A stretch of DNA of 64,000 bases from Mesobacillus subterraneus (GCF_020524355.2 NZ_CP129019.1:1-64000); one strand, 5' to 3'. Shown: positions 25,951 through 35,681, counted from the stretch's first letter. Notes: a model not told the origin generated them from the sequence alone. A program made the numbers and translations.

Positions 25951-27075
25951 ATGAAAAAAATCATGGTTAGTAAACCCGCATTACCTCCAATAAGTGAATA
26001 TACTGATTTACTAGAAGTGATATGGAATAATAATCATTTAACAAACAGTGGACCGTTACATCAGGATTTTGAAATTTTGTTAAAGGGATATTTAAAAGCA
26101 GAAGAGGTTTGTTTATTTACTAATGGTCATCTTGCTCTTGAAGCTGCACTACAAGTTTTGAATTTAACGGGAGAAGTGATTACAACTCCATTCACCTTTG
26201 CTTCTACTGCTCATGCTATAACTAGATCCGGTCTCAAACCGGTTTTTTGTGATATTGACCCTGAAACTTATAACATAGATGTTAGCAAGCTAGAGGATCT
26301 TATTTCAGACAATACATCTGCAATATTGGCGGTACACGTGTTTGGTACTCCTTGTGATATAGAGGGTATTGAAAAGATTGCAAGAAAATATAATTTAAAA
26401 GTGATATACGATGCTGCTCACGCTTTTGGAGTAACTTTTAAAGGAAGATCAATATCTTCTTATGGTGATATATCCATGTTTAGCTTTCACGCTACAAAAG
26501 TGTTTCATTCTATAGAGGGCGGGGCATTAGTCTTTAATGATAAAAGTTTAAAGCGTAATTTAGAGAAATTAAAGAATTTTGGTATTGAAAATGAAGAAGT
26601 AGTGGATATGGTTGGATTTAATGCCAAGATGAATGAATTTCAAGCTGCAATGGGTATTTTAAATTTAAAGAATATTGACGAAACTATATCTAAAAGAAGA
26701 GAGATTGTGTCGCATTATAATAGTAAGTTAGAATCAATATTAGAAATAACAGTATTAAAACCCACTGACCATACCGAAACAAATTATTCTTATTATCCAA
26801 TTCTGTTAAGAAGCAATAAAGTTAAGGGTTTTAGAAATAAAGTATACACACTTATGAAGGAGAAAAATATTTTTACACGGAAATACTTCTATCCATTGTG
26901 TACAGATTTCGAGTGTTATAAATCTTATCATGTAAATGTCCCTATTGCAGAAGATATTGCTAGTTCTGTTTTAGTCTTACCGTTATATGATAGTTTATCT
27001 ATAGAAGAGGTAGACTACATTTGTGACTCTATTAAGGAATCTATAACGTCAATGAATGGTGAATCGTTAAATTAA
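25951..27075 (+). CDS. VioA-like dTDP-4-amino-4,6-dideoxyglucose aminotransferase
   Basis: 374 aa, start after GGGGG. Strong DegT-family signature close to VioA: KPALPPISEYTDLLEVIWNN, TNSGPLHQDFE, VHVFGTPCDIEGIEKIA, YDAAHAFGV, and the PLP lysine in FSFHATKVFHSIEGG. VioA converts dTDP-4-keto-6-deoxyglucose, the RmlB product, to dTDP-Qui4N. Since rmlA and rmlB lie downstream and a PglD-like acetyltransferase upstream, the likely end product is dTDP-Qui4NAc or an epimer. Confidence 0.87.
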   Translation: MKKIMVSKPALPPISEYTDLLEVIWNNNHLTNSGPLHQDFEILLKGYLKAEEVCLFTNGHLALEAALQVLNLTGEVITTPFTFASTAHAITRSGLKPVFCDIDPETYNIDVSKLEDLISDNTSAILAVHVFGTPCDIEGIEKIARKYNLKVIYDAAHAFGVTFKGRSISSYGDISMFSFHATKVFHSIEGGALVFNDKSLKRNLEKLKNFGIENEEVVDMVGFNAKMNEFQAAMGILNLKNIDETISKRREIVSHYNSKLESILEITVLKPTDHTETNYSYYPILLRSNKVKGFRNKVYTLMKEKNIFTRKYFYPLCTDFECYKSYHVNVPIAEDIASSVLVLPLYDSLSIEEVDYICDSIKESITSMNGESLN

Positions 27076-27084
27076 ATTTTTATC

Positions 27085-27123
27085 TTACCTCTTCGAGAAG
27101 TGCACCTTCCCTCGAGGAGGTAA
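27085..27123 (+). terminator. Long hairpin inside the polysaccharide operon
   Basis: A 13-bp stem (TTACCTCTTCGAG / CTCGAGGAGGTAA, one G-T pair) with a 13-nt loop begins 10 nt after a stop codon. The following AATTGTTTA is a poor T-tract, so it may be a partial terminator or an mRNA processing/stability element rather than a full stop. Confidence 0.5.
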
Positions 27124-27194
27124 AATTGTTTAGGATTACAAATGAAAAGTTAGACATATTATTTTTATAATTTTTTTTATATTAGGTGGATGAA

Positions 27195-28625
27195 TTGACT
27201 AATAATAATTTATTAAAGAAATTTTTTACATTTTTTTATGGTAGTGGTATTGGTTTATTAATTGGATTAGTTACGACATTTATCTCAACCAGATTGTTAC
27301 CACCAGAAGATTTTGGAAAAGCGTCTATGTTTACTCTCAGTGTTAACTTATTAATGATTTTTATTTTATTTGGAACAGATCAAGCATTTGTTCGTTTTTT
27401 TTATGAAGAAAATAAAGAACTTCGTCCAAGGCTTTTACTAAACACAATGAGAATACCTACAATGCTATTTTTGTTGATATTTTCTATCATTTTTATTTTT
27501 AGAGATCAAATTATGATTTTAATACTTAATGAAAATGATTTAAAAGTTCTCGCAGTGTTAATTTCAAGCATTGCTTTCCAATTTCTATATCGTTTTGCTT
27601 TGCTTGTAATACGTATGCAGCAGAAGGGACATTTATATTCTTCACTAGAAATACTAAATAAAAGTCTCAATTTAATTTTGTTAGTAATTTTATATTATAT
27701 AATTGGACCCAGGTATCAAATAATTATTTATTCTATAGGAATAACTTTAATAGTAGTTACGATAGTTGCTATTAGGATTGAAAAAGAATTTTGGAAACCA
27801 AGTTCTATAATAACCGCGAAAACTCGTCATTCGCAAAGTGATATTTTCAAGTTTAGCTATCCGTTATTACTTACGACATTAATTACTTGGCTGTTTGAAT
27901 CGTTTGACAAAATCGCATTACGTCAATGGACTGATTTCGAGGAGTTGGGATTATATTCCGCAGCGTTTAAAATAGTCGCATTGTTGAATGTAGTCCAAGC
28001 TTCATTTTCAACTTTCTGGTCGCCTGTTTGTTATGAACATTTTGAGAAACATCCTGATGATCAGGAATTTTTTTCGATGACGAGTAAAATAATCGGTTTA
28101 ATTATGTTTACTATAGGGGTTTTGAGTATTTTATTCAAAGATGTAATTGTAATGCTTTTAGGAACTGATTATAAACAAGCAGCCACAATAATGCCATTCT
28201 TAATTTTTATGCCAATGATGTACACTTTGTCAGAAACAACAGTGATAGGTATTAATTTCTTCAAAAAAACAAAATATCATATTTTAATTGCTGGTATCTC
28301 TGGTCTAATAAACATATTGGGGAATATAGCGTTAGTTCCTTTATATGGTGCAGAGGGAGCAGCCCTTTCTACGGGGATTTCTTTCATTATATTTTTTTTA
28401 ATGAGAACACATATTTCAAAAAAGTATTACCCTGTCAAATATGGGCTAAAAAGGGTTTATCTATTAATTGGTCTTATCTTTGGCTATGCCCTAATAAATA
28501 TGTTTTGGCCATACCATTTATTTACCTATCTAACTGGGGCATTAATAATAATATTTATATTAATGTTATATATAAAAGAGCTAAAGTTCATTTCTCGCAT
28601 TATAATTAAAAATAGAAAGGTGTAA
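27195..28625 (+). CDS. Wzx-type polysaccharide flippase
   Basis: 476 aa from the TTG at 27195, which has TAGGTGGA at proper distance; the GTG at 27186 lies inside that ribosome site. Twelve to fourteen hydrophobic helices; N-terminal [19 protein letters not shown] and the motif [16 protein letters not shown] typical of the PST/MATE-like flippases. It moves undecaprenyl-linked repeat units across the membrane for the Wzy polymerase. Confidence 0.9.
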   Translation: MTNNNLLKKFFTFFYGSGIGLLIGLVTTFISTRLLPPEDFGKASMFTLSVNLLMIFILFGTDQAFVRFFYEENKELRPRLLLNTMRIPTMLFLLIFSIIFIFRDQIMILILNENDLKVLAVLISSIAFQFLYRFALLVIRMQQKGHLYSSLEILNKSLNLILLVILYYIIGPRYQIIIYSIGITLIVVTIVAIRIEKEFWKPSSIITAKTRHSQSDIFKFSYPLLLTTLITWLFESFDKIALRQWTDFEELGLYSAAFKIVALLNVVQASFSTFWSPVCYEHFEKHPDDQEFFSMTSKIIGLIMFTIGVLSILFKDVIVMLLGTDYKQAATIMPFLIFMPMMYTLSETTVIGINFFKKTKYHILIAGISGLINILGNIALVPLYGAEGAALSTGISFIIFFLMRTHISKKYYPVKYGLKRVYLLIGLIFGYALINMFWPYHLFTYLTGALIIIFILMLYIKELKFISRIIIKNRKV

Positions 28626-28629
28626 AGTG

Positions 28630-29517
28630 ATGAAGGGAATAATACTAGCAGGGGGTTCTGGAACTAGACTTTATCCATTGACAAAAGCAGTGTCTAAGCA
28701 GATGCTCCCTGTATATGATAAGCCGATGATTTATTATCCGTTATCGGTTTTAATGCTTGCAGGTATAAAGGAAATTTTAATTATATCTACTCCAAGAGAC
28801 ATTGAGGCATTTGAAGAGCTTTTGGGAGACGGTAGTAAACTTGGTATTAAATTTGTATATGTAGTACAAGAAGAGCCAGGAGGTTTAGCTGAAGCATTTA
28901 TCCTCGGAGAAGAGTTTATTGGGGATTCTCCTGTAGCATTAGTACTAGGAGACAATATTTTTTATGGTTCAAATTTTGGAAATAGAGTTCAAGAAGCTGC
29001 TTCTCTAACGAGTGGGGGTATTATCTTTGGTTGTTATGTAAAAGACCCACGAGCTTATGGTGTTGTAGAAGTTGATAATGAAAGAAATGCAATTTCAATA
29101 GAAGAAAAACCTGAAAATCCTAAATCGTCTCTTGCTGTACCTGGGTTGTATTTCTTTGATAATAATGTAGTTGAAATTGCCAAAATAGTAGAACCATCGA
29201 CACGTGGTGAGAAGGAAATAACTTCAGTGATTGATGCATATTTGCACGAAGGAAATTTAAAAGTGGAAGTAATGGGCCGTGGGCTCGCATGGCTAGATAC
29301 CGGTACTCATGAATCGTTACTAAATGCTTCAAATTTCGTGGAAGCTATTCAAAAACGACAAGGGTTATACATCGCATGTATTGAAGAAATTGCTTATCGA
29401 AGAGGGTATATTACAAAAGAACAATTAATTAAACTTGCACAACCTCTTTTGAAAACAGAATATGGGAAGTACCTATTGGATGTGGCAAAACAACCAATAG
29501 AAAAACAGGTAAAGTAA
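28630..29517 (+). CDS. rmlA: Glucose-1-phosphate thymidylyltransferase RmlA
   Basis: 295 aa from the ATG at 28630, with AAAGGTG 7 nt upstream. Near-canonical Rml[23 protein letters not shown] nucleotide-binding start, [49 protein letters not shown]. It forms dTDP-glucose from dTTP and glucose-1-phosphate. No rmlC or rmlD follows, so the operon does not make rhamnose but diverts the next intermediate to the amino-sugar branch. Confidence 0.96.
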   Translation: MKGIILAGGSGTRLYPLTKAVSKQMLPVYDKPMIYYPLSVLMLAGIKEILIISTPRDIEAFEELLGDGSKLGIKFVYVVQEEPGGLAEAFILGEEFIGDSPVALVLGDNIFYGSNFGNRVQEAASLTSGGIIFGCYVKDPRAYGVVEVDNERNAISIEEKPENPKSSLAVPGLYFFDNNVVEIAKIVEPSTRGEKEITSVIDAYLHEGNLKVEVMGRGLAWLDTGTHESLLNASNFVEAIQKRQGLYIACIEEIAYRRGYITKEQLIKLAQPLLKTEYGKYLLDVAKQPIEKQVK

Positions 29518-29540
29518 AATAATTTAAAAAGGTGAAATGA

Positions 29541-30566
29541 ATGAAAAGAAAAAAAATTCTAGTCACTGGTGGAGCGGGGTTCATCGGTGGTAATTTTGTG
29601 CAATATATGGTAAAAAAATACCCTCACTATTATATTTATAATCTTGACTTATTAACATATGCTGGAGATTTAACCAAACATCGTGCAATCGAAAAAAACG
29701 ATAATTATTGTTTTATTAAGGCTGATATTGCAGATAGAGAATTCATAATGTCTTTTTTTGAAAAAGAAAAATTTGATTATGTAATTCACTTTGCTGCTGA
29801 GAGTCATGTGGACCGTTCAATAACAAATCCGAGTATTTTTGTTACTACAAATGTTTTAGGAACGCAGGTGCTCTTAGATGCATCAAAGGAAATAGGAATC
29901 ACTAAATTTATACATGTTTCAACAGACGAAGTGTATGGAGAGCTTGATTTTAATCCTAAAACATTTTTTACTGAAGAAACTCCGATACAGCCAAATAGTC
30001 CTTACAGTGCAAGTAAAGCATCATCAGATTTGTTAGTACGTGCATACCATGAAACTTTTGGATTGCCGATTAACATAACACGTTGCTCAAATAATTACGG
30101 ACCTTTTCATTTCCCAGAGAAGCTAATCCCTCTAACAATTTCTCGTGTGCTAAATGATCAAAAGATTCCTGTATACGGTGACGGTAAAAATGTTCGGGAT
30201 TGGTTACATGTCGCTGATCACTGTTCAGCAATTGATTTGGTCCTCCATGATGGTGTAAATGGGGAAGTATACAATGTTGGAGGACATAATGAGCGCACAA
30301 ATTTAGAAGTTGTGAAAACGATTATTAGCATTCTTGGGAAATCGGATACTTTAATAGAATTTGTAACAGATCGACTAGGTCATGATAAACGTTATGCTAT
30401 TGATCCAACAAAATTACAAAAATTAGGCTGGAATCCGACATACACATTTGAAACAGGCATTACACAGACAATAAAATGGTATCTTGAAAACCAAGCTTGG
30501 TGGGAACAGATTATTAGCGGTGAGTACAAAACTTATATAGAAAGTCAATATTCTTTTGAGTTGTAA
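29541..30566 (+). CDS. rmlB: dTDP-glucose 4,6-dehydratase RmlB
   Basis: 341 aa. Extended SDR: GGAGFIGGNFVQYM cofactor site, HFAAESHVDRS, STDEVYGEL, and YSASK catalytic Tyr-Lys (about 155-159). Makes dTDP-4-keto-6-deoxyglucose, the substrate for the VioA-like aminotransferase. It follows rmlA by 23 nt. Confidence 0.96.
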   Translation: MKRKKILVTGGAGFIGGNFVQYMVKKYPHYYIYNLDLLTYAGDLTKHRAIEKNDNYCFIKADIADREFIMSFFEKEKFDYVIHFAAESHVDRSITNPSIFVTTNVLGTQVLLDASKEIGITKFIHVSTDEVYGELDFNPKTFFTEETPIQPNSPYSASKASSDLLVRAYHETFGLPINITRCSNNYGPFHFPEKLIPLTISRVLNDQKIPVYGDGKNVRDWLHVADHCSAIDLVLHDGVNGEVYNVGGHNERTNLEVVKTIISILGKSDTLIEFVTDRLGHDKRYAIDPTKLQKLGWNPTYTFETGITQTIKWYLENQAWWEQIISGEYKTYIESQYSFEL

Positions 30567-30598
30567 TTATATCGGATGGTCAGAAAGGAAGTTATGAC

Positions 30599-31825
30599 TT
30601 GTCATTTATTAATATAATAGGTTTAGGATACATTGGTTTACCTACAGCACTCATGTTTGCAAAAAGTGGGCTTAAGGTAGTAGGTACAGATAAAAACTCT
30701 AATTTAGTAGATTCGTTAAAAAGTGGAAAGCTTACTTTTGAAGAAGAAGGATTAGAAGAGCTTTTTAATGAAGCTCTTACAAATGGAATTGAATTTTCAA
30801 CGGAGTATAAGAAGACACATACTTATATTATTGCAGTTCCAACACCTTATCTTAAAGGTAGTAAAAAACTTGATCCAAAGTATGTTATTTCAGCAGTAAA
30901 TAGTGTTTTGGATATCTGTGAAAAAGGAGCAGTAATTATAATTGAGTCAACAGTTTCTCCTGGAACAATAGATAAATACATTAGACCTGAAATAGAAAAA
31001 AGAGGCTATGTTATTGGCGAGGATGTAAATTTATTACATGCCCCTGAAAGAATTATTCCGGGGAATATGATTTATGAGCTTGAGCATAATTCAAGAACAA
31101 TAGGTGCAGATAACTATGAAGTTGGGGAGAAAGTTAAAGCGCTATATTCAAACTTTTGTAAAGCCGAAATTGTTGTAACGGATATAAGATCGGCAGAAAT
31201 GTCTAAGGTTGTAGAGAATACTTATCGAGACATTAATATTGCATTTGCTAATGAATTAGCTAAAATTTGTCGTACAGATAATATGGATGTATACGAGATT
31301 ATTAAAATTGCCAATAAGCATCCGCGAGTAAATATATTACAACCTGGTCCAGGTGTTGGTGGACATTGTATTTCTGTTGATCCGTGGTTCTTGGTAGGAG
31401 ACTATCCAGATCTGACTAATCTTATCTTAACAGCAAGGAAAATAAATGATTCTATGCCAAGACACGTGCTAGGACGAATAAGAGATATCATGAGAGAGCA
31501 TAATATTAAAGAAATAACGAAAGTTGGACTATATGGATTAACATACAAAGAAAATGTGGATGACATAAGAGAAAGTCCTACATTCCAATTATTAGAAAGA
31601 ATGGATGAACACTTAGCCTTTGGAGTAAAAGTATTTGATCCTTATGTTAAGGAAAGGATTGTAGATCATCAGTTTATGAATTTTGAAGACTTCTTAAATG
31701 AGATAGAAATCCTTGTTGTTATGGTTGGGCATGATCATATCAAAAGCAATATGGATATCATTAAAGGCAAGCTTATTCTTGATACAAAAAACATCTGTGC
31801 ATTTGAAGGAACTTATAAATTATAA
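30599..31825 (+). CDS. wecC: UDP-ManNAc 6-dehydrogenase (WecC-type)
   Basis: 408 aa, TTG start after AGAAAGGAAG. UDP-sugar 6-dehydrogenase domains: N-terminal FINIIGLGYIGLPTALMFAKSG, middle VVENTYRDINIAFANELAKIC, and the nucleophilic Cys in GPGVGGHCISVDPWFLV. The sequence around HAPERIIPGNMIYEL is typical of UDP-N-acetylmannosamine rather than UDP-glucose dehydrogenases. It oxidises UDP-ManNAc to UDP-ManNAcA, an acidic sugar that would give the polymer a negative charge. Confidence 0.92.
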   Translation: MSFINIIGLGYIGLPTALMFAKSGLKVVGTDKNSNLVDSLKSGKLTFEEEGLEELFNEALTNGIEFSTEYKKTHTYIIAVPTPYLKGSKKLDPKYVISAVNSVLDICEKGAVIIIESTVSPGTIDKYIRPEIEKRGYVIGEDVNLLHAPERIIPGNMIYELEHNSRTIGADNYEVGEKVKALYSNFCKAEIVVTDIRSAEMSKVVENTYRDINIAFANELAKICRTDNMDVYEIIKIANKHPRVNILQPGPGVGGHCISVDPWFLVGDYPDLTNLILTARKINDSMPRHVLGRIRDIMREHNIKEITKVGLYGLTYKENVDDIRESPTFQLLERMDEHLAFGVKVFDPYVKERIVDHQFMNFEDFLNEIEILVVMVGHDHIKSNMDIIKGKLILDTKNICAFEGTYKL

Positions 31826-31845
31826 AATAAAGTTGGTAGATATTT

Positions 31846-32964
31846 ATGAAGAAAAAAATAATGGTTGTTTTCGGAACTAGACCAGAAGCAATTAAAATGT
31901 GTCCTTTAGTCAAAGAACTTAGAACAAGAGAAGAACTTGATACAGTGGTTTGTGTAACAGGTCAGCATCGAGAAATGTTAACTCAAGTTTTAGATGCATT
32001 CAGTGTAGTCCCAGATTATAACTTATCAATAATGAAAGAAAAACAGACACTTTTTGATGTGACGATAAGTATATTAGAGAAAATGAAAGCTGTACTTGAA
32101 GAAGTTAAACCGGATGTGGTTCTAGTTCATGGAGACACTTCTACTACTTTCGTGACGTCTTTAGCTTGCTTCTACTTGCAAATTCCTGTTGGGCACGTAG
32201 AAGCAGGTCTTAGAACCTATAATATTTTTTCTCCTTATCCAGAAGAATTTAATCGTCAAGCTGTTGGTCTTGTAGCAAAATATAATTTTGCCCCAACGGA
32301 GATGTCTAAAGAAAACCTATTAAAAGAGGGGAAAGATTTATCATCTATTTATGTTACGGGGAATACTGCTATCGATGCGCTAAATACCACAGTTAAAGAT
32401 GATTACACACATGAACAGATAGAATGGGCATCAGATAGCCGGCTTATAATGATTACCGCCCATAGAAGAGAAAATCTGGGAGAACCGATGAGGAATATGT
32501 TTAAAGCAATCAAAAGAATCGTGGATGAATTCCCTGATATTAAAGCAGTATATCCTATCCATATGAACCCTTTTGTGAGAGAAGCTGCTAATGACATACT
32601 AGGAAATAATAGTAGAGTAAGAATTATTGAGCCATTAGATGTATTAGATTTTCACAATTTCCTTTCAAGATCTTATTTAATACTAACAGATAGTGGAGGC
32701 ATTCAAGAAGAAGCTCCTAGCTTAGGAAAGCCTGTTCTAGTTATGCGCGATACCACTGAACGTCCTGAAGGTATTGCGGCTGGCACTCTTAAATTGGTAG
32801 GAACAGATGAAGAAAATATCTATAAAAACTTCAAATTACTTTTAGAAGATAAGCAAGAGTATGACAAAATGAGTAAAGCAAGTAATCCATATGGTGATGG
32901 ATTTGCAAGTAAGAGGATTGCTGATGTATTAGAAGGGAAGAATGCGGGTATTTTTTATGCTTAG
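31846..32964 (+). CDS. wecB: UDP-GlcNAc 2-epimerase (WecB/MnaA)
   Basis: 372 aa. Typical non-hydrolysing 2-epimerase: VFGTRPEAIKMCPLVKEL, HGDTSTTF, GHVEAGLRTYN, PYPEEFNRQ, TAHRRENLGEP, DSGGIQEEAPSLGKPVLVMR and TTERPEG. It supplies UDP-ManNAc for the dehydrogenase upstream. Last gene of the polysaccharide operon before the mobile-element graveyard. Confidence 0.95.
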   Translation: MKKKIMVVFGTRPEAIKMCPLVKELRTREELDTVVCVTGQHREMLTQVLDAFSVVPDYNLSIMKEKQTLFDVTISILEKMKAVLEEVKPDVVLVHGDTSTTFVTSLACFYLQIPVGHVEAGLRTYNIFSPYPEEFNRQAVGLVAKYNFAPTEMSKENLLKEGKDLSSIYVTGNTAIDALNTTVKDDYTHEQIEWASDSRLIMITAHRRENLGEPMRNMFKAIKRIVDEFPDIKAVYPIHMNPFVREAANDILGNNSRVRIIEPLDVLDFHNFLSRSYLILTDSGGIQEEAPSLGKPVLVMRDTTERPEGIAAGTLKLVGTDEENIYKNFKLLLEDKQEYDKMSKASNPYGDGFASKRIADVLEGKNAGIFYA

Positions 32965-33766
32965 TCAAGCACTACCTAATATTAATTTAGTTTAATAAAA
33001 CCTTACTTCTATAATGTTGTTCTTAATTCTTAGGGATCCAACAAGCTGAGAGATGTTTTTATTTTAACGATAGGAACGGATCTAGCGTGTATTCAGGAGT
33101 CGAAATAGGTTGCTGATAGTCAGGTTGTCCTAGATTTAACGAGATTATTTGTCCTTTGTTGTCGACCCATCTATGTGTTTGGTCTACGGTTGAAGTGCTT
33201 TTGGTTTACTCTTTCCATCAAATTGATTCCAGAGAGGGAAATGACGTTCACAATGTCCAGAACTTTATGGTGGATTGTATTGAAACTAACAGAATCAATA
33301 AAGGGGAAGCAGTCTAATTGCTTCCCCAAATAACTATACAGTCAACTAAATACGTATTATTTTTCTTAGATAGAACCTTCTTCAAGTGTTCTTTAACAAT
33401 TGTACATCTAGCTGGAAATGAATTACCCTTCATTTTACATGGGTAAATGTTAATTAAAGTTTTATAAAACCGTAACAAAAAAGACGGCTTTGATCCCGTC
33501 CTTTGTAATAATATAGTGATTCTAAAGTGAATAAGCCATTAAAGAGCTTACCTCCTAGCAAATAAGCTGAAAAAAGCAACATTATTAGCAGTCTCGCTTC
33601 TCTTAGAGTCAATTCCTGTATTTGCTGAATTGTGCGTATCTCACTAATATGATCTTGATGTTTCAACTCTTGCTCATATAAGTTGATACATTCCTTTAAA
33701 GTGTCTGCACGTTAGTTCAGTAAGTAGTTTTCGAATTGCACAATAGTGCTTGGATAACAATACTAT
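32965..33766. other. Gene-poor decayed stretch downstream of capsule operon
   Basis: No intact gene seen. On the minus strand a run of codons at about 33064-33211 (reading STSTVDQTHRW ... TPEYTLDPFLSLK, then stop) looks like the end of a former protein interrupted by a stop. A hairpin GGGGAAGCA / TGCTTCCCC lies at 33303-33327. A minus-strand frame at 33454-33666 has no ribosome site. This is probably eroded insertion-sequence and host DNA. Confidence 0.4.
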
Positions 33767-33786
33767 GAGACACAGGGACGGTTCTT
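33767..33786 (+). repeat. REP-like palindrome unit, copy 1
   Basis: GAGACACAGGGACGGTTCTT matches 41080-41099 in inverted orientation with a single difference. GGGACGGTTCT-containing units are typical REP sequences of Bacillaceae that are linked to RAYT transposases, and a RAYT fragment lies beside the other copy. Confidence 0.65.
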
Positions 33787-34087
33787 AAAGTGGACAATCG
33801 GAAGTTTTGCCCCAAAAAAGGCACAATAATTGGTGTTAACTGCTCATCGTGCCTTTTGATTTTAGGTTCTTCCTCCAAACGCAAAATTTTTGATTGCCGG
33901 AGAAGAATGAAGTCGCGGTTTTGTCCTATGGGGTTTCAATATTTCGATTTCCCTCAAAAGTAGGTTTTAAGAGAAGATCCTGAGATGAAATCATTGAGTG
34001 TATGGTCTTTTGAAGTGAAATGAATATAGTTTCCCCCTCCCCACTGAAGAGGCTTTTTAAAAAGGTATTCAATTAGTCCCATCTAAG

Positions 34088-34351
34088 GTATGTCTCCAGG
34101 AACCGCTAACTGTAAAAGGGCTGTTCGGCAGCCAGGGCATTGCCTGACATCCTTTTTTAAGATAATCGATACAATCTCCAAAACACTCAATCCATCAAAC
34201 TGTGGTTTGTATCTTGGACTTCTTGTCAGTTTTCGGCATAGCGTAAGTCTGTTTTTTTTATTCCGGTTTGCAAGTATGCCATAATGTCTGATTTCACGAA
34301 TCCCTTCGGGAGTACATGCATCAGGAATCTACGAATGAACTCGATTTTAGT
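34088..34351 (-). pseudogene. IS91-like (Y2) transposase C-terminal fragment
   Basis: Translated on the minus strand, EFIRRFLMHVLPKGFVK continues after a one-base frameshift as IRHYGILANRNKKNRL, then SVLEIVSIILKKDVRQCPGC. The FLLHVLPKGFxRIRHYG core belongs to the IS91/IS801-type putative transposases. Both ends are missing and the frame is broken. A plus-strand open frame at 34090-34284 over this stretch is a shadow. Confidence 0.65.
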
Positions 34352-34439
34352 CAAGGTGACTGTTTTTTTTCTTATTTTGATTACAGCCAAGAGATTTTAC
34401 CACCCTTGCCATCTTTTTTACCACTGTTCGCCAAGGAAT

Positions 34440-34545
34440 TTACCATGCTACTGAGTATTGCGGACAGATTGAGCCATCAGTGCGGAGATTTGAGCCACTA
34501 TTAGCGGTCAACTGAGCCATTAAGTGCGGGGTGAGAGCCACTCTT
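34440..34545 (-). repeat. IS21-type terminal repeats, decayed copy 1
   Basis: Repeated short motifs of the form GAGCCA(T/C) with variable linkers (TTGAGCCATCAGTGCGG, TTTGAGCCACTATTAGCGG, CTGAGCCATTAAGTGCGG, GAGAGCCACTC). IS21 elements carry multiple terminal transposase sites of this kind. They stand outside the terminator and the third-ORF remnant of the same dead element. Confidence 0.5.
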
Positions 34546-34556
34546 ATTAATGTAGC

Positions 34557-34613
34557 TAATAATATAAACAACCACTGGAACTTCACTCGCTCCAATGGTT
34601 GTTTATATTATTA
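34557..34613. terminator. 23-bp stem terminator of decayed IS21 copy 1
   Basis: A stem of 23 bp with one mismatch (from TAATAATATAAAC at 34557 to GTTTATATTATTA ending 34613) around an 11-nt loop. It overlaps the stop codon of the small-protein remnant on the minus strand and corresponds in position to the terminator after the third ORF of the other IS21 copy. Confidence 0.75.
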
Positions 34614-34732
34614 TTTGAATCTCTTATCTCTCAATTCCTGATCAATAATCTCAATAGCCCAACGAACTAATTCATCCTGATCTATATCCTCTTCTTCGTT
34701 CCAAATGCAGGAGGGTAATAGCTTGGAATGTC
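34611..34732 (-). pseudogene. Remnant of IS21-linked third ORF
   Basis: The minus-strand frame reads LLPSCIWNEEEDIDQDELVRWAIEII ... DKRFK and then stops. It aligns with the end of the intact 67-aa protein at 38987-39190 (LLLPLCLEAAEEEDLDKDELVRQAV ... GKSFK). So this is the 3' end of a second IS21-family copy carrying the same accessory gene. The N-terminus is cut off next to an IS3 fragment. Confidence 0.7.
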
Positions 34733-34741
34733 AACACTAAA

Positions 34742-35111
34742 CTACACAGATTTTTTAAGGTGTCCAAGTTTGTATTCAACTGGGCTTAAATAGCCTAGGG
34801 TTCCGTGAATTCGAATATGGTTGAACCAATGAACGTAGTCATTTAATTCTCTCGTTAACTCTTCTAAACTTGTAAAATGCCTTCCTCTGACAAACTCTGT
34901 CTTAATGATCTTAAATGTCGCTTCAGCTACTGCGTTATCATAAGGGCAGCCTTTTTAACTTAAGGATCTCTTAATTTCAAAGGTCTTAAGTGCTTCATCT
35001 ATCAGCTTGTTCTTAAACTCACTGCCACGATCTGTATGAAAATATTCGATTTTCCTCAAGTCCTTTTTAATGGACGCAAAAGCCCGATAGACCAATGCCG
35101 CATCTTTGTTT
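34742..35111 (-). pseudogene. IS3-family transposase (OrfB) C-terminal fragment
   Basis: The minus-strand frame reads ALVYRAFASIKKDL, YFHTDRGSEFKNK, an in-frame stop just before KGCPYDNAVAEATFK, then FNHIRIHGTLGYLSPVEYK and a final stop. HTDRGSEF and YDNAVAE hold two of the DDE residues of the rve integrase fold. It is truncated upstream and interrupted by a nonsense codon, so it is dead. Confidence 0.85.
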
Positions 35112-35119
35112 GTCCCTGT

Positions 35120-35267
35120 ACATTATAGCCATTGATTTATACCACGCTTGCCATGTTTTTGGACCACTCCTGACAAGTTATTGTTCCACCTCTGCCATGT
35201 GCAGGACCACCCTTCTATATAATTGAGATGCACCTGCTGGTGCGCATCAATTCTATAGGAGGTTTTT
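35120..35267 (+). repeat. IS21-type terminal repeats and leader hairpin, copy 2
   Basis: Repeated short sites (ACCACGCTTGCCATG, GACCACTCCTGACAA, TTCCACCTCTGCCATG, GACCACCCTTC), then an imperfect hairpin (AATTGAGATGCACC / GGTGCGCATCAATT, 35221-35252) that ends just before the istA ribosome site TAGGAGG. This is the left end of a decayed IS21 element. Confidence 0.6.
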
Positions 35268-35269
35268 TT

Positions 35270-35548
35270 GTGATCAAATACCGGGAAATCCTGAGGCTTC
35301 ACGCCCAGGGAATTAGTCAACGGGGCATTGCCTCAAGTACCTCAAATTCTAGAACTACTATAAGGGAGGTTGTGAAAAGAGCTGAAGAATGTAACGTAGA
35401 TTGACCATTAGAAGAAAACATGACTGATCAAGCTTTACAAGACCTACTATTTCCCGAGAAGCACACTTCATCGGATTTTAGAAGAAAGCCAGATTGTGAC
35501 TATATTCATAAAGAACTAGCGAAGCCGGGGGTGTTTATGGCATCATAA
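35270..35548 (+). pseudogene. istA: IS21 istA N-terminal fragment, copy 2
   Basis: GTG start after TAGGAGG. Reads MIKYREILRLHAQGISQRGI, a helix-turn-helix typical of IstA, then has an in-frame TGA after EECNVD and continues PLEENMTDQALQDLLFPEK and CDYIHKELAKPGV before a stop. It aligns closely to the fragment at 39573, for example the shared PLEE(N/E)MTD. Everything after the first roughly 90 codons is missing. Confidence 0.8.
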
Positions 35549-35566
35549 AAATGTAGGTTATGGCAT

Positions 35567-35604
35567 TTAATTTGTGCAGTCCCAGAGGGGCCTGCACAAA
35601 TTAA
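35567..35604. other. Hairpin upstream of istA fragment, copy 3
   Basis: A perfect 13-bp inverted repeat (TTAATTTGTGCAG / CTGCACAAATTAA) with a 12-nt loop, about 80 nt before the start of the third istA remnant. It resembles in kind, not in sequence, the leader hairpins of the other two decayed copies. Confidence 0.45.
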
Positions 35605-35681
35605 AAAAGGCCACTTGTCAACATTCCAAAATACACATACACTTCCTGTTGGGTACAAAACGTGCAGGAGGTATTAAGGAG

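Noticed and set aside
33454-33666. Minus-strand 70-codon frame (ELTLREARLLIMLLFSAYLL)
   Set aside because: No ribosome site and surrounded by decayed DNA; could be part of an old gene but I cannot assign it.
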